Origin: Streptomyces phyllanthi
GTDB lineage: Bacteria; Actinomycetota; Actinomycetes; Streptomycetales; Streptomycetaceae
NCBI RefSeq assembly: GCF_009377205.1
Contig: NZ_VJZE01000014.1
Span: 1-49,327 of the forward strand
DNA length: 49,327 nucleotides
Direction of reading: 5' to 3'
A model generated the notes under the pieces. It made no database searches. It was not told the origin of the DNA and worked only from the letters and a program-made list of their open reading frames with translations. Below are positions 7,104 to 14,323 of the stretch, piece by piece. The position numbers were made by a program, and so were the translations under genes. Positions within the stretch are counted from its first letter, which is position 1; each line of letters begins with the position of its first letter.

Positions 7104-8201
7104 TCAGGTCCGGGTGGCAGTCCGGCACCCCGCGTCGTCGGCATCCCGCACCCGCGAGTCCATCGACTCGCTGCGGTCGTACGGGTCGACCTCGCGGCCG
7201 TCTCCCGAGCCCGAGGTCGCACGATCGGCGGTGAACTCGGGTGTGAAGTAGCCGGTGTAGGTGTCGCAGCCGCCGTTGGCGGTGTCCGACGTGTAGGAGA
7301 CGAGGGAGAACGTACCCGGCTCGGTGATCACCTTCGCCGGGTCGTCCCAGCTCATCACGACCTCGCGGCGCACGATGGTGCGCGCGACCTCGTCGCTTCC
7401 CTCGGCGGCGCGTACGACCGGATAGACGTACGTGACATCGGTGGTCACCTCGACCGCGCCGCGCTTCCCCTCCCGGTACGTGATCCGTCCCCGCGTCTTG
7501 ACCACGTCCCCGACGAGCCGCACCTCCGACTTCTCGAACCGGCTGAACAGCCGCAGCGGATCGTTCTCCTCGCTGGGGGCGCTGAACGCGGTCGCCAGGT
7601 AGTCCTGGACGTCCTTCTGGTGCGGGTTGATCAGCGCGATCGCCTCGCTCGGCCGCTCCCCGCGCAGCACGGCGGGGTCAAGGTTGGACTCGGCGAGGAA
7701 GTCCCGGCTCCGGTCGAGCGCCCGCGCGACCTGCTTCTTGCTCATCCAGCCGGTCGCCCGTGCCGCGGGCAGCCCGATCCCGGCCGTCCCGTCGCCCCAC
7801 CGCACCGCGGGCGACCCCTTGAACGGCTGCTCCAGCGTGGGCTGTTGGTCCGCCGCCTCGGTCGGTGGCGGCTGGTCCGGACGCTCCGACTCCGTGGCGA
7901 GCGGTGCGCTCTCACCGTCTCCGCCGCCGAACCATCCGACCACCCGCCCCGGATCCAGCGCCACGACGAGCAGGCCGACCGCGAGCAGCAGACCGACCAC
8001 GTACCAGCCCTTGCCCCGTTTCCGCCGCGGCGGTTCGTGAGTCCGCCACCCCCTCGGCGGGCCGGGCTCCTCCCGCAGCCGCCGCGCCACCATCCGGGCC
8101 CGCGCCGACGGCTCCTCGGGGGCGTCCTGGACCCCGGCCTCGGCCTCCCGCAGGAAGCGCTCCCACTCCTCGTCCGGTATGGACGTCCCATCCTTGCCCA
8201 C
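7104..8201 (-). CDS. conserved membrane-anchored protein of unknown function
   Basis: 365 residues. A cytosolic N-terminus (IPDEEWERFLREAEAGVQ near residue 8) leads through a basic, proline-rich stretch (PPRRKRGKGW) to one membrane helix (WYVVGLLLAVGLLVVAL, about residues 88-104). A Pro/Glu/Thr-rich spacer and a ~230-residue extracytoplasmic domain follow, the latter ending with paired-Cys segments (GGCDTYTGY, DDAGCRTATRT). The GTG at 8201 gives the familiar N-terminus with a ribosome site (gggag) six bases upstream. The longer upstream frame is rejected as non-coding in character. I know this architecture from streptomycete genomes but can assign no function. Confidence 0.8.
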   Translation of the reverse strand: MGKDGTSIPDEEWERFLREAEAGVQDAPEEPSARARMVARRLREEPGPPRGWRTHEPPRRKRGKGWYVVGLLLAVGLLVVALDPGRVVGWFGGGDGESAPLATESERPDQPPPTEAADQQPTLEQPFKGSPAVRWGDGTAGIGLPAARATGWMSKKQVARALDRSRDFLAESNLDPAVLRGERPSEAIALINPHQKDVQDYLATAFSAPSEENDPLRLFSRFEKSEVRLVGDVVKTRGRITYREGKRGAVEVTTDVTYVYPVVRAAEGSDEVARTIVRREVVMSWDDPAKVITEPGTFSLVSYTSDTANGGCDTYTGYFTPEFTADRATSGSGDGREVDPYDRSESMDSRVRDADDAGCRTATRT

Positions 8202-8401
8202 GACCGCTCCCGTCCCCTCCCAGAGCTCCGGCCCCTTCCCCAGGGCCGACCGGTGTCCGTGCATCATCACACGCCTCGGCGACGCCAACACGTCGGTGAC
8301 AACCGGAGAGGGGCCCGCACGGCAACGCTCACGATCGCCTCGCCTCGCCTCGCCCCGGCCCGCCCGCGGGCCCGTACTACGATTCGCGGCCTGAAGATCC
8401 T

Positions 8402-8422
8402 CGAAGGGCGAACACCCCTTCG
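8402..8422 (-). terminator. hairpin downstream of the glutaredoxin-like gene
   Basis: cgaaggg (8402-8408) pairs with cccttcg (8416-8422) around a 7-base loop. It lies between the glutaredoxin-like gene and the membrane-anchored protein gene on the same strand. No U-tract is present, so it is only a candidate terminator. The rest of 8202-8488 contains cctcg-rich low-complexity sequence and presumably the promoter of the downstream gene. Confidence 0.4.
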
Positions 8423-8488
8423 CGGGAACCCTGCATGACCACGACCCCAGCGGTCGAGGACCGGTCACTCCGGTCCGGGCCGAAGCGG

Positions 8489-8767
8489 TCAGCTGCCCTT
8501 GGGCAGCAGATGCGGTGCGTAGGCCTCGACCGCTTCCAGTAGCTCTCGCTTCGAGGGGTTCACCATGGCTCGGCCGGTGACGGTCACGGTGGGCACCGTC
8601 TCGTTCCCGTCCGCGACCGACCGGACGAACGCCGCCGCGTCGGGGTCCCGCCAGATGTTCACCCTGGTGTACTGCAGCCGTGTGAAGCGGAGTTGGGTGA
8701 GCAGCTTCATGCAGTACGTACACATGGGGCGCCAATAGACGACTACGCCACCGGGCTCCTCGGACAC
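8489..8767 (-). CDS. glutaredoxin/mycoredoxin-like thiol protein
   Basis: 92 residues with a thioredoxin-fold redox motif: VVVYWRPMCTYCMKLLTQL places C-T-Y-C at the start of helix 1 in place of the more common C-P-Y-C. ETVPTVTVTG gives the cis-proline loop (V-P-T). Related actinobacterial mycoredoxins reduce mixed disulfides formed with mycothiol in the cytosol. GTG 8767 is chosen because gggaga precedes it at proper spacing; the ATG at 8821 would add an arginine-rich leader without a ribosome site. It is divergent from the molybdenum hydroxylase operon across a region with a perfect inverted repeat, which may hint at joint regulation. Confidence 0.85.
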   Translation of the reverse strand: MSEEPGGVVVYWRPMCTYCMKLLTQLRFTRLQYTRVNIWRDPDAAAFVRSVADGNETVPTVTVTGRAMVNPSKRELLEAVEAYAPHLLPKGS

Positions 8768-8795
8768 AGGTCTCTCCCTCGTTTCCCTTTCACGC

Positions 8796-8813
8796 ACGCT
8801 GGTTGACCAGCGT
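8796..8813. promoter_or_regulatory. 18-bp inverted repeat, candidate operator
   Basis: acgctggt (8796-8803) and accagcgt (8806-8813) form a perfect 8+2+8 inverted repeat. It lies 29 bp upstream of the GTG of the glutaredoxin-like gene and about 210 bp upstream of the Pao-like operon. A dimeric repressor for either gene is possible; no regulator gene is adjacent. The rest of the 8768-9025 gap shows nothing else striking. Confidence 0.5.
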
Positions 8814-9025
8814 CGAGCCATCGTGCACCAGTGGGGGCGGCCAAGGATGGGGGGACAAAACTCTCCCTGCCACGGACGCCCCTCGCGATGCCAGACTTCC
8901 CGCGTGACGTGCCGCGGCTGACCGAGCGCGGCTTCCCAGGTCCTGCGGCGACGCCCATCCCGTATCCCGCCCCCTGCCGTGCCCGCTGCGCACGGCCGAC
9001 CCGTCCGCGATGCGAAGGCATACGT

Positions 9026-9715
9026 ATGTCCATCGAACTCCCTGAGTCCGCCGTTCCACCCCCCACCGGAGCCGGCGAGTCCTCCTCGACGCCCACTCGG
9101 CGCACCTTCATCGCCACCAGTACCGCGGTGGGTGGTGCCGTCGTCGCCGGCGGCGTGATCGGAGGCGGATCCCTTCTCGGCCCGGAGGAAGCAACTGCCG
9201 CCGAGGCACCGCCCTCCAGCCGAGTCTCCCTCACGGTCAACGGCACCCGGCGGACCGTGACCGTCGACAACCGCACCTCACTGCTGGACCTGCTGCGCGA
9301 GCACTTCGGCCTGACGGGCTCGAAGAAGGGCTGCAACGCCGGGGCCTGCGGGGCGTGCACGGTCCTCGTCGACGGCGAGCGCAGCGAGATGGGGGTCCCC
9401 CCGGCCGGAGGCTGGGGGAGGGTCAACTCCTGCCTCACGCTCGCCGTCCGGCTGGAGGGCGCCGAGGTCACCACGATCGAGGGCCTGGCCGACGGGGACC
9501 GACTCCACCCGCTGCAGAAGGCGTTCATCGACCAGGACGCCTTCCAGTGCGGCTACTGCACCCCCGGACAGATCGTCTCCGGCGTCGGCTGCATCGAGGA
9601 GGGGCACACCGGCTCGCCGGAGGAGATCCGGGAGTGGATGAGCGGCAACATCTGCCGCTGCGGCTGCTACGTGAAGATCGTGCGCGCGGTCCAGCAGACC
9701 GCGGGCCGGAAGTAA
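9026..9715 (+). CDS. paoA: molybdenum hydroxylase 2Fe-2S subunit (PaoA/YagT-like), Tat leader
   Basis: 229 residues. The N-terminus carries a twin-arginine signal (TRRTFIATSTAVGGAVVAGG), as in periplasmic aldehyde oxidoreductase PaoA. The plant-type 2Fe-2S cluster site is CNAGACGAC plus a later Cys in RVNSCLTLAV. The second cluster uses CGYCTPGQ and CRCGCY (the last Cys is commonly Ala or another residue). It passes electrons from the molybdenum site towards the FAD subunit. ATG 9026 has gaagg seven bases upstream. A ~12-residue insertion (SEMGVPPAGGWG) between the third and fourth Cys of the first cluster corresponds to an interspersed palindromic repeat. It is the first gene of a four-gene operon with paoB, paoC and the xdhC-like gene. 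The symbol is by similarity. Confidence 0.88.
   Translation: MSIELPESAVPPPTGAGESSSTPTRRTFIATSTAVGGAVVAGGVIGGGSLLGPEEATAAEAPPSSRVSLTVNGTRRTVTVDNRTSLLDLLREHFGLTGSKKGCNAGACGACTVLVDGERSEMGVPPAGGWGRVNSCLTLAVRLEGAEVTTIEGLADGDRLHPLQKAFIDQDAFQCGYCTPGQIVSGVGCIEEGHTGSPEEIREWMSGNICRCGCYVKIVRAVQQTAGRK
9391..9421. repeat. Streptomyces-type palindromic repeat inside a coding sequence
   Basis: The segment begins gggggtcccccc, has the core ggccggaggc, and ends tgggggagg. I recall this G5-C5 / C-T-G5 element as an abundant interspersed repeat in Streptomyces, usually intergenic. Here it is translated in frame within the 2Fe-2S subunit gene and accounts for extra residues that related proteins lack. Confidence 0.7.
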
Positions 9716-9727
9716 GGGGCGGCCGTC

Positions 9728-10708
9728 ATGCATCCCTTCGCCTACACCCGCGCCTCCGGCACACGAGAGGCTCTCGACGCCGGGCGCCGAGGCGGCCGTT
9801 ACATCGCCGGCGGCACCACACTGGTCGACCTGATGCGCGAGACCGTCGAACGTCCCGGGAACCTGGTCGACATCAGTGGCCTGCCGCTGCGCGAGGTCAG
9901 CGTCACCGAGCGCGGGGGCCTGCGCGTCGGTGCGCTGGTGACCATGGCGCAGACAGCCGCCCACCCCAAGGTGCGAACCCTGTACCCCGTCATCTCCCAG
10001 GCGCTGGAGCTGAGCGCCTCGGCCCAGCTGCGGAACATGGCCACCATCGGCGGCAACATCATGCAGCGCACCCGCTGCACGTACTTCCGGGACGTGACCG
10101 CCGACTGCAACAAGCGCGACCCCGGCTCGGGCTGTGCCGCCCTGCACGGCTTCAACCGTACGCACGCCGTCCTCGGCACCACCGACTCCTGCGTGGCCAC
10201 CCACCCCTCCGACGTGGCCGTGGCCTTCGCCGCACTGGAGGCGACCGTGCACCTGCTGGGCCCGGACGGGAAGCGCGGGGTGCCCTTCGCCGACTTCCTG
10301 CTGCGGCCCGGCAACACCCCCCACCGGGAGCACGCCATCCGGCAGGGCGAGTTGATCACGGCGGTGGAGATCCCCGCCCTGCCGCGTCCGCTGAGGTCCG
10401 GCTATCTGAAGGTGCGCGACCGTCAGTCGTACGAGTTCGCGCTGACCTCGGCGGCAGTCGCGCTGCACATGCGCGGCGGGGTGATCCGCGAGGCCAGGGT
10501 CGCCGCCGGGGGAGTGGGCACGGTGCCGTGGAAGCTGCCCGCGGTCGAGCGGCACCTCGTCGGTGAACGCCCGTCGGACGCCCTGTGGACAGCGGCCGCC
10601 GAGAAGGCGGCGGAGGGAGCCCGCCCGCTGGAGAACAACCGCTTCAAGGTCGAACTGCTCAAGCGGACCGTCGAACGCCAACTGCGCGTCGTAGGAGGTA
10701 CGAAGTGA
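9728..10708 (+). CDS. paoB: molybdenum hydroxylase FAD subunit (PaoB/YagS-like)
   Basis: 326 residues of the CO dehydrogenase/xanthine dehydrogenase FAD-binding family. GRYIAGGTTLVDLMRE (residues 20-35) and NMATIGGNIMQRTRC match the two FAD-binding loops. Unlike plain XdhB it has the cysteine-bearing insertion RCTYFRDVTADCNKRDPGSG followed by further Cys (GC, DSCVATHPSD). In PaoB of E. coli four such cysteines hold an extra 4Fe-4S cluster. It is expected to hand electrons from the 2Fe-2S subunit to FAD. It begins 12 bp after the 2Fe-2S gene and its stop overlaps the GTG of the large subunit by 4 bp (GTGA), so translational coupling is likely. Confidence 0.9.
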   Translation: MHPFAYTRASGTREALDAGRRGGRYIAGGTTLVDLMRETVERPGNLVDISGLPLREVSVTERGGLRVGALVTMAQTAAHPKVRTLYPVISQALELSASAQLRNMATIGGNIMQRTRCTYFRDVTADCNKRDPGSGCAALHGFNRTHAVLGTTDSCVATHPSDVAVAFAALEATVHLLGPDGKRGVPFADFLLRPGNTPHREHAIRQGELITAVEIPALPRPLRSGYLKVRDRQSYEFALTSAAVALHMRGGVIREARVAAGGVGTVPWKLPAVERHLVGERPSDALWTAAAEKAAEGARPLENNRFKVELLKRTVERQLRVVGGTK

Positions 10709-12897
10709 GCCCCCAGCCGCAGGCAGCCGTGGGCGCGCCGCTGTCCCGGGTGGACGGCCGGCTGAAGGTCACGGGCGAGGCACGGTACGCCGCCGAGTTC
10801 GACGTCGACGGGGTCGTGCACGCCGTCATCGTCGACGCGAGCATCGGCCGCGGCCGTATCACCGGCGTCGACACGGACGCCGCGCTCGCCCATCCGGGCG
10901 TGCTGCGGGTGATCCATCACGGCAACGCGCCGACGCTGCCGTACCGCGACAATCCGGGGTCGAACAACCTGCCCGGCCGCAGGCTGCGGGTCTTCCAGGA
11001 CGACCGCGTGCTCTTCCACGGCCAGCCGGTCGCCGTCGTGGTGGCCACCACGCTGGAGGCCGCCCAGCACGGCGCGAGCCTGGTGAAGGTCGGCTACGAC
11101 GCCGAGCGGCCCACGACGGACCTCGCCGAGGGCGAGCCGGGCCGGCCGGCGAACTACGCGCGCGGTGACGTGGAAGCCGGGCTGCGCGACGCGGACGTGC
11201 GGCTGGACCTGACGTATCGCATGGCGCGCAACCACCACAACCCGATGGAGACACACGCCACGATCGCCCGCTGGGACGGCAACCGGCTCACCGTGTGGGA
11301 CAAGACGCAGTGGGTGCCCGGCACGCAGACGGAGCTCTCCACGGTGTTCGATGTGCCGCCGGACTCCGTGCGGGTCATCAACCCGTTCGTCGGGGGCGCC
11401 TTCGGCAGCGGGCTGCGCTGCTGGCCGCACACCGTGGTCGCCGCGCTGGCCGCGCGGGAGACGGGCCGCCCGGTCAAGCTGGTCCTGACCCGCAAGCAGA
11501 TGTACTACGGCACCGGCTTCCGGCCCGCCTACGAGTACCGGCTGCGCCTCGGCGGCGACCGGAACGGCCGCCTGGTCGCCGCGGACCACGGGATCGACGC
11601 GGAGACCTCGTCGTACGAGACGTTCACCGAGGCCGTCATGTCGCCCGGGCAGATGCTCTACAGCACACCCGGCGTCCGCCAGGCCTATCGGACGGTGCCG
11701 CTGGATGTGAACAGCCCGATCTGGATGCGCGGTCCCGGCGCGGCCACGGGGTCCTACGTCATCGAGTCGGCCATGGACGAACTCGCCCACGAGCTCGGCA
11801 TCGACCCGATCGAGCTGCGCCGCCGCAACGAGCCGGCCCAGGACCCGTCGGACAACGCGCCGTTCTCCACGCGCCGGCTGCTCGAGTGCTACACGGTCGG
11901 CGCCCGCGAGTTCGGCTGGGACCGGCGCAAACAGAGTCCGCGCTCGACACGTGACGGCGACTGGCTGATCGGCATGGGCATGGCCGCGGGCGTCTACCAC
12001 ACCGCAGTCGCTCCGGCCCGGACCCGGGCCCGCCTGAACGCCGACGGCACGGCGGTGATCGAGTCCGCCACCAGCGACATGGGCCCGGGCACGTACACCT
12101 CCCAGACCCAGGTCGCCGCCGACGCGCTCGGGCTCGCCGTGCGCGCGGTCGACTTCCGGCTCGGCGACTCCCGCTACCCGCAGACCCCGCCGCACGGCGG
12201 CTCGATGACCATGGCGAGCATCGGCTCCGCCACCCTCGACGTCTGCGACCAGCTCCGGCGGCAGGCGATCGAGCTGGCCGTCGGGGACGAGGAATCGCCG
12301 CTGCACGGGGTGTCGCCCGACGACGTCGTGGTCCGGGGCGGCCGACTGCACGTGCAGGGGAACCCGACGCGCGGCGAGACGTACCAGCGGCTGCTGACCC
12401 GCAACGACCGCGCCCGCCTCGAAGCGGAGGCCTCCTTCTCCCCACCGAGAGGGGAGCGGCGCTCCATCAGCGCCTACAGCGCCGTGTTCACCGAGGTGGC
12501 GGTGGACGCGACACTGGGTCTGGTACGGGTGCGGCGGATGCTCGCCGTGTACGACGCGGGCCGGATCATCAGCCCCAAGCTGGCGGACAGCCAGGCGATC
12601 GGCGGCATGGTGGGCGGTATCGGCGCGGCCCTGCTGGAGCACACGGTCACCGACCACCGCGACGGCCGGATCGCCAATGCCGGCCTGGCCGACTACCTGG
12701 TCCCGGTGAACGCCGACGTCCCCGACCTCAGGGCGATCTACCTGGAAGGGGAGGACTACGAGGCCGACCCCATCGGCGTCAAGGGCCTCGGCGAGGTCGT
12801 CATCGTCGGCGTGGCGCCGGCCATCGCCAACGCGGTCTTCAACGCCACCGGCCGCCGGATCCGCGAACTGCCCATCACGGCCGAGGCGTTGCTCTGA
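10705..12897 (+). CDS. paoC: molybdenum hydroxylase large (molybdopterin) subunit (PaoC/YagR-like)
   Basis: 730 residues. GAPLSRVDGRLKVTGEARYA at the start is the standard entry to the aldehyde oxidase/xanthine dehydrogenase large-subunit fold. NPFVGGAFGSGL and WMRGPGAATGSYVIESAMDE are molybdopterin-binding loops, and GVKGLGEVVIVG near the C-terminus carries the catalytic Glu of this family. Known relatives oxidise aldehydes or N-heterocycles using water-derived oxygen at Mo; the substrate here is unknown, PaoC-like aldehydes being most likely. GTG 10705 has ggagg just upstream. Together with the two preceding genes it completes a heterotrimer probably exported folded through the Tat leader of the small subunit. 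Confidence 0.92.
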   Translation: MSPQPQAAVGAPLSRVDGRLKVTGEARYAAEFDVDGVVHAVIVDASIGRGRITGVDTDAALAHPGVLRVIHHGNAPTLPYRDNPGSNNLPGRRLRVFQDDRVLFHGQPVAVVVATTLEAAQHGASLVKVGYDAERPTTDLAEGEPGRPANYARGDVEAGLRDADVRLDLTYRMARNHHNPMETHATIARWDGNRLTVWDKTQWVPGTQTELSTVFDVPPDSVRVINPFVGGAFGSGLRCWPHTVVAALAARETGRPVKLVLTRKQMYYGTGFRPAYEYRLRLGGDRNGRLVAADHGIDAETSSYETFTEAVMSPGQMLYSTPGVRQAYRTVPLDVNSPIWMRGPGAATGSYVIESAMDELAHELGIDPIELRRRNEPAQDPSDNAPFSTRRLLECYTVGAREFGWDRRKQSPRSTRDGDWLIGMGMAAGVYHTAVAPARTRARLNADGTAVIESATSDMGPGTYTSQTQVAADALGLAVRAVDFRLGDSRYPQTPPHGGSMTMASIGSATLDVCDQLRRQAIELAVGDEESPLHGVSPDDVVVRGGRLHVQGNPTRGETYQRLLTRNDRARLEAEASFSPPRGERRSISAYSAVFTEVAVDATLGLVRVRRMLAVYDAGRIISPKLADSQAIGGMVGGIGAALLEHTVTDHRDGRIANAGLADYLVPVNADVPDLRAIYLEGEDYEADPIGVKGLGEVVIVGVAPAIANAVFNATGRRIRELPITAEALL

Positions 12898-12952
12898 CGC
12901 CCGCACTCCGGTCGGCGAGCGGCTCACCCCCGTCCCGCTGCCGGACCATCGA

Positions 12953-12993
12953 GGGCCGCCGCCGCGTGGAGCGACGCTCTCCGGCGGCGGCCC
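12953..12993 (+). terminator. strong intercistronic hairpin, possible attenuator
   Basis: gggccgccgccg (12953-12964) pairs with cggcggcggccc (12982-12993), a 12-bp GC stem with a 17-base loop. No U-run follows. It lies in the 128-bp gap between the large subunit gene and the xdhC-like gene, so it may lower expression of the chaperone relative to the enzyme subunits. Confidence 0.5.
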
Positions 12994-13025
12994 GCCCACG
13001 CCGGCCTCCCCGAAGGAGCCCGTTC

Positions 13026-14150
13026 ATGCTGAACATCGCGGACACACTGCACCGTTGGTGCCGCGAGACACGCCCCTTCGCCCTGGCCACCGTCGTCGAC
13101 GTCCGCGGCAGCGCGCCCCTGCCGACCGGTACGTCGGTCGCGGTGGACGCGGACGGCAACGCGGTCGGCAGCATCTCCGGCGGCTGTGTCGAGGGAGCCG
13201 TCCACGAGCTGTGTCGGCAGGTGCTCCACGACGGAGGCGTTCCGCAGCGCGCCTGGTTCGGCTACTCCGACGACGATGCCTCTGCCGTCGGGCTGACCTG
13301 CGGCGGCGAGCTCGACGTACTCGTCCGGCGCGTCGACCGGTCCGACGGGCCACACCTCGCGGTGGCCCTCGAAGAGGTCGTGGAGGGCCGGCCCGCAGCC
13401 GTGGCACAGGTCGTCGACGGCCCGGACGATCTCCTCGGCGCCACCCTGAGCGTCCTCGCCGACGGCGGCATCACCTACGGCACCCTGGGCGACGGGTCGG
13501 CGGACCGGCCGGCGGCGGACGAAGCGCGGGCGCTGCTGCGGGCGGGCCGCACCGCCCGCGTCACGGTCGGCGGGGACGGGGACGGCTGCCCCGAACCGCT
13601 GACCCTCCTCGTCCACGTCCACGCGTCCCGCCCGCGCATGCTGGTCTTCGGCGCCGTCGACTTCGCCGCCGCGCTCAGTCGGGCCGGGGCTTTCCTGGGC
13701 TACCGGGTCACCGTGTGCGACGCCCGGCCCGTCTTCGCCACGGCGGCCCGGTTCCCGTACGCGGACGAGGTGGTGGTCGACTGGCCGCACCGCTACCTGG
13801 GACAGACGCAGGTGGACGCCCGTACCGCACTCTGCGTCCTCACCCACGACGCCAAGTTCGACATCCCCTTGCTGCGCCTCGCACTTGAGCTCCCCGTCGG
13901 CTACGTCGGTGCGATGGGATCCCGGCGCACCCACGGCGAACGCCTGCGCCTCCTGCGGGAGGAGGGCGTCACGGAAGGCCGGTTGGCCCGGCTGCGGTCT
14001 CCGATCGGTCTCGACCTCGGGGCGCGTACGCCGGAGGAGACGGCGGTCTCCATCACCGCGGAGATCATCGCCCACACCAACGAGGGCACGGGCCTGCCCC
14101 TGACCCGGGGCACGGGCCCGATCCACCGGCGCCCGGTCGCCGTCAGCTGA
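13026..14150 (+). CDS. XdhC/CoxI-family molybdenum cofactor maturation protein (PaoD-like)
   Basis: 374 residues. The N-terminal XdhC_CoxI domain begins RPFALATVVDVRGSAPLPTG and contains SGGCVEGAVHEL, the family's characteristic Cys-containing loop. The C-terminal Rossmann-like XdhC_C domain contains MLVFGAVDFAAALSRAGAF, FDIPLLRLALELPVGYVGAM and GSRRTHGERLRLL, and ends near the usual RSPIGLDLGARTPEETAVSI motif region. Family members bind the molybdenum cofactor, see to its sulfuration, and insert it into the apo-enzyme. Its position after paoABC supports a PaoD-like role for that complex. ATG 13026 has gaagga upstream. Confidence 0.92.
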   Translation: MLNIADTLHRWCRETRPFALATVVDVRGSAPLPTGTSVAVDADGNAVGSISGGCVEGAVHELCRQVLHDGGVPQRAWFGYSDDDASAVGLTCGGELDVLVRRVDRSDGPHLAVALEEVVEGRPAAVAQVVDGPDDLLGATLSVLADGGITYGTLGDGSADRPAADEARALLRAGRTARVTVGGDGDGCPEPLTLLVHVHASRPRMLVFGAVDFAAALSRAGAFLGYRVTVCDARPVFATAARFPYADEVVVDWPHRYLGQTQVDARTALCVLTHDAKFDIPLLRLALELPVGYVGAMGSRRTHGERLRLLREEGVTEGRLARLRSPIGLDLGARTPEETAVSITAEIIAHTNEGTGLPLTRGTGPIHRRPVAVS

Positions 14151-14323
14151 CGGAGGGCGAGGCCGGCAGTTCCTGGTCGGGGCCCGTGCACGCGCCCGCC
14201 GGCGTCCACGACCATGCCACCCACAAGACTCAAACGTCCTGACTCCGGGTAAACCAGGGAGCAGCGGAGCAGGGTCTCCGATCACCATGGGGGGAAAGAC
14301 AACTGCGCGTCGGGGGAGCGGGG

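Noticed and set aside
8202..8735. N-terminal extension of the membrane-anchored protein to 8735
   Set aside because: The extension overlaps the glutaredoxin-like gene and has shadow-type composition; GTG 8201 has a ribosome site and the familiar N-terminus.
10423..12999. 858-codon minus-strand frame opposite the molybdenum hydroxylase large subunit
   Set aside because: The plus strand shows all family motifs; the antisense product is repetitive G/R/V/H without any motif.
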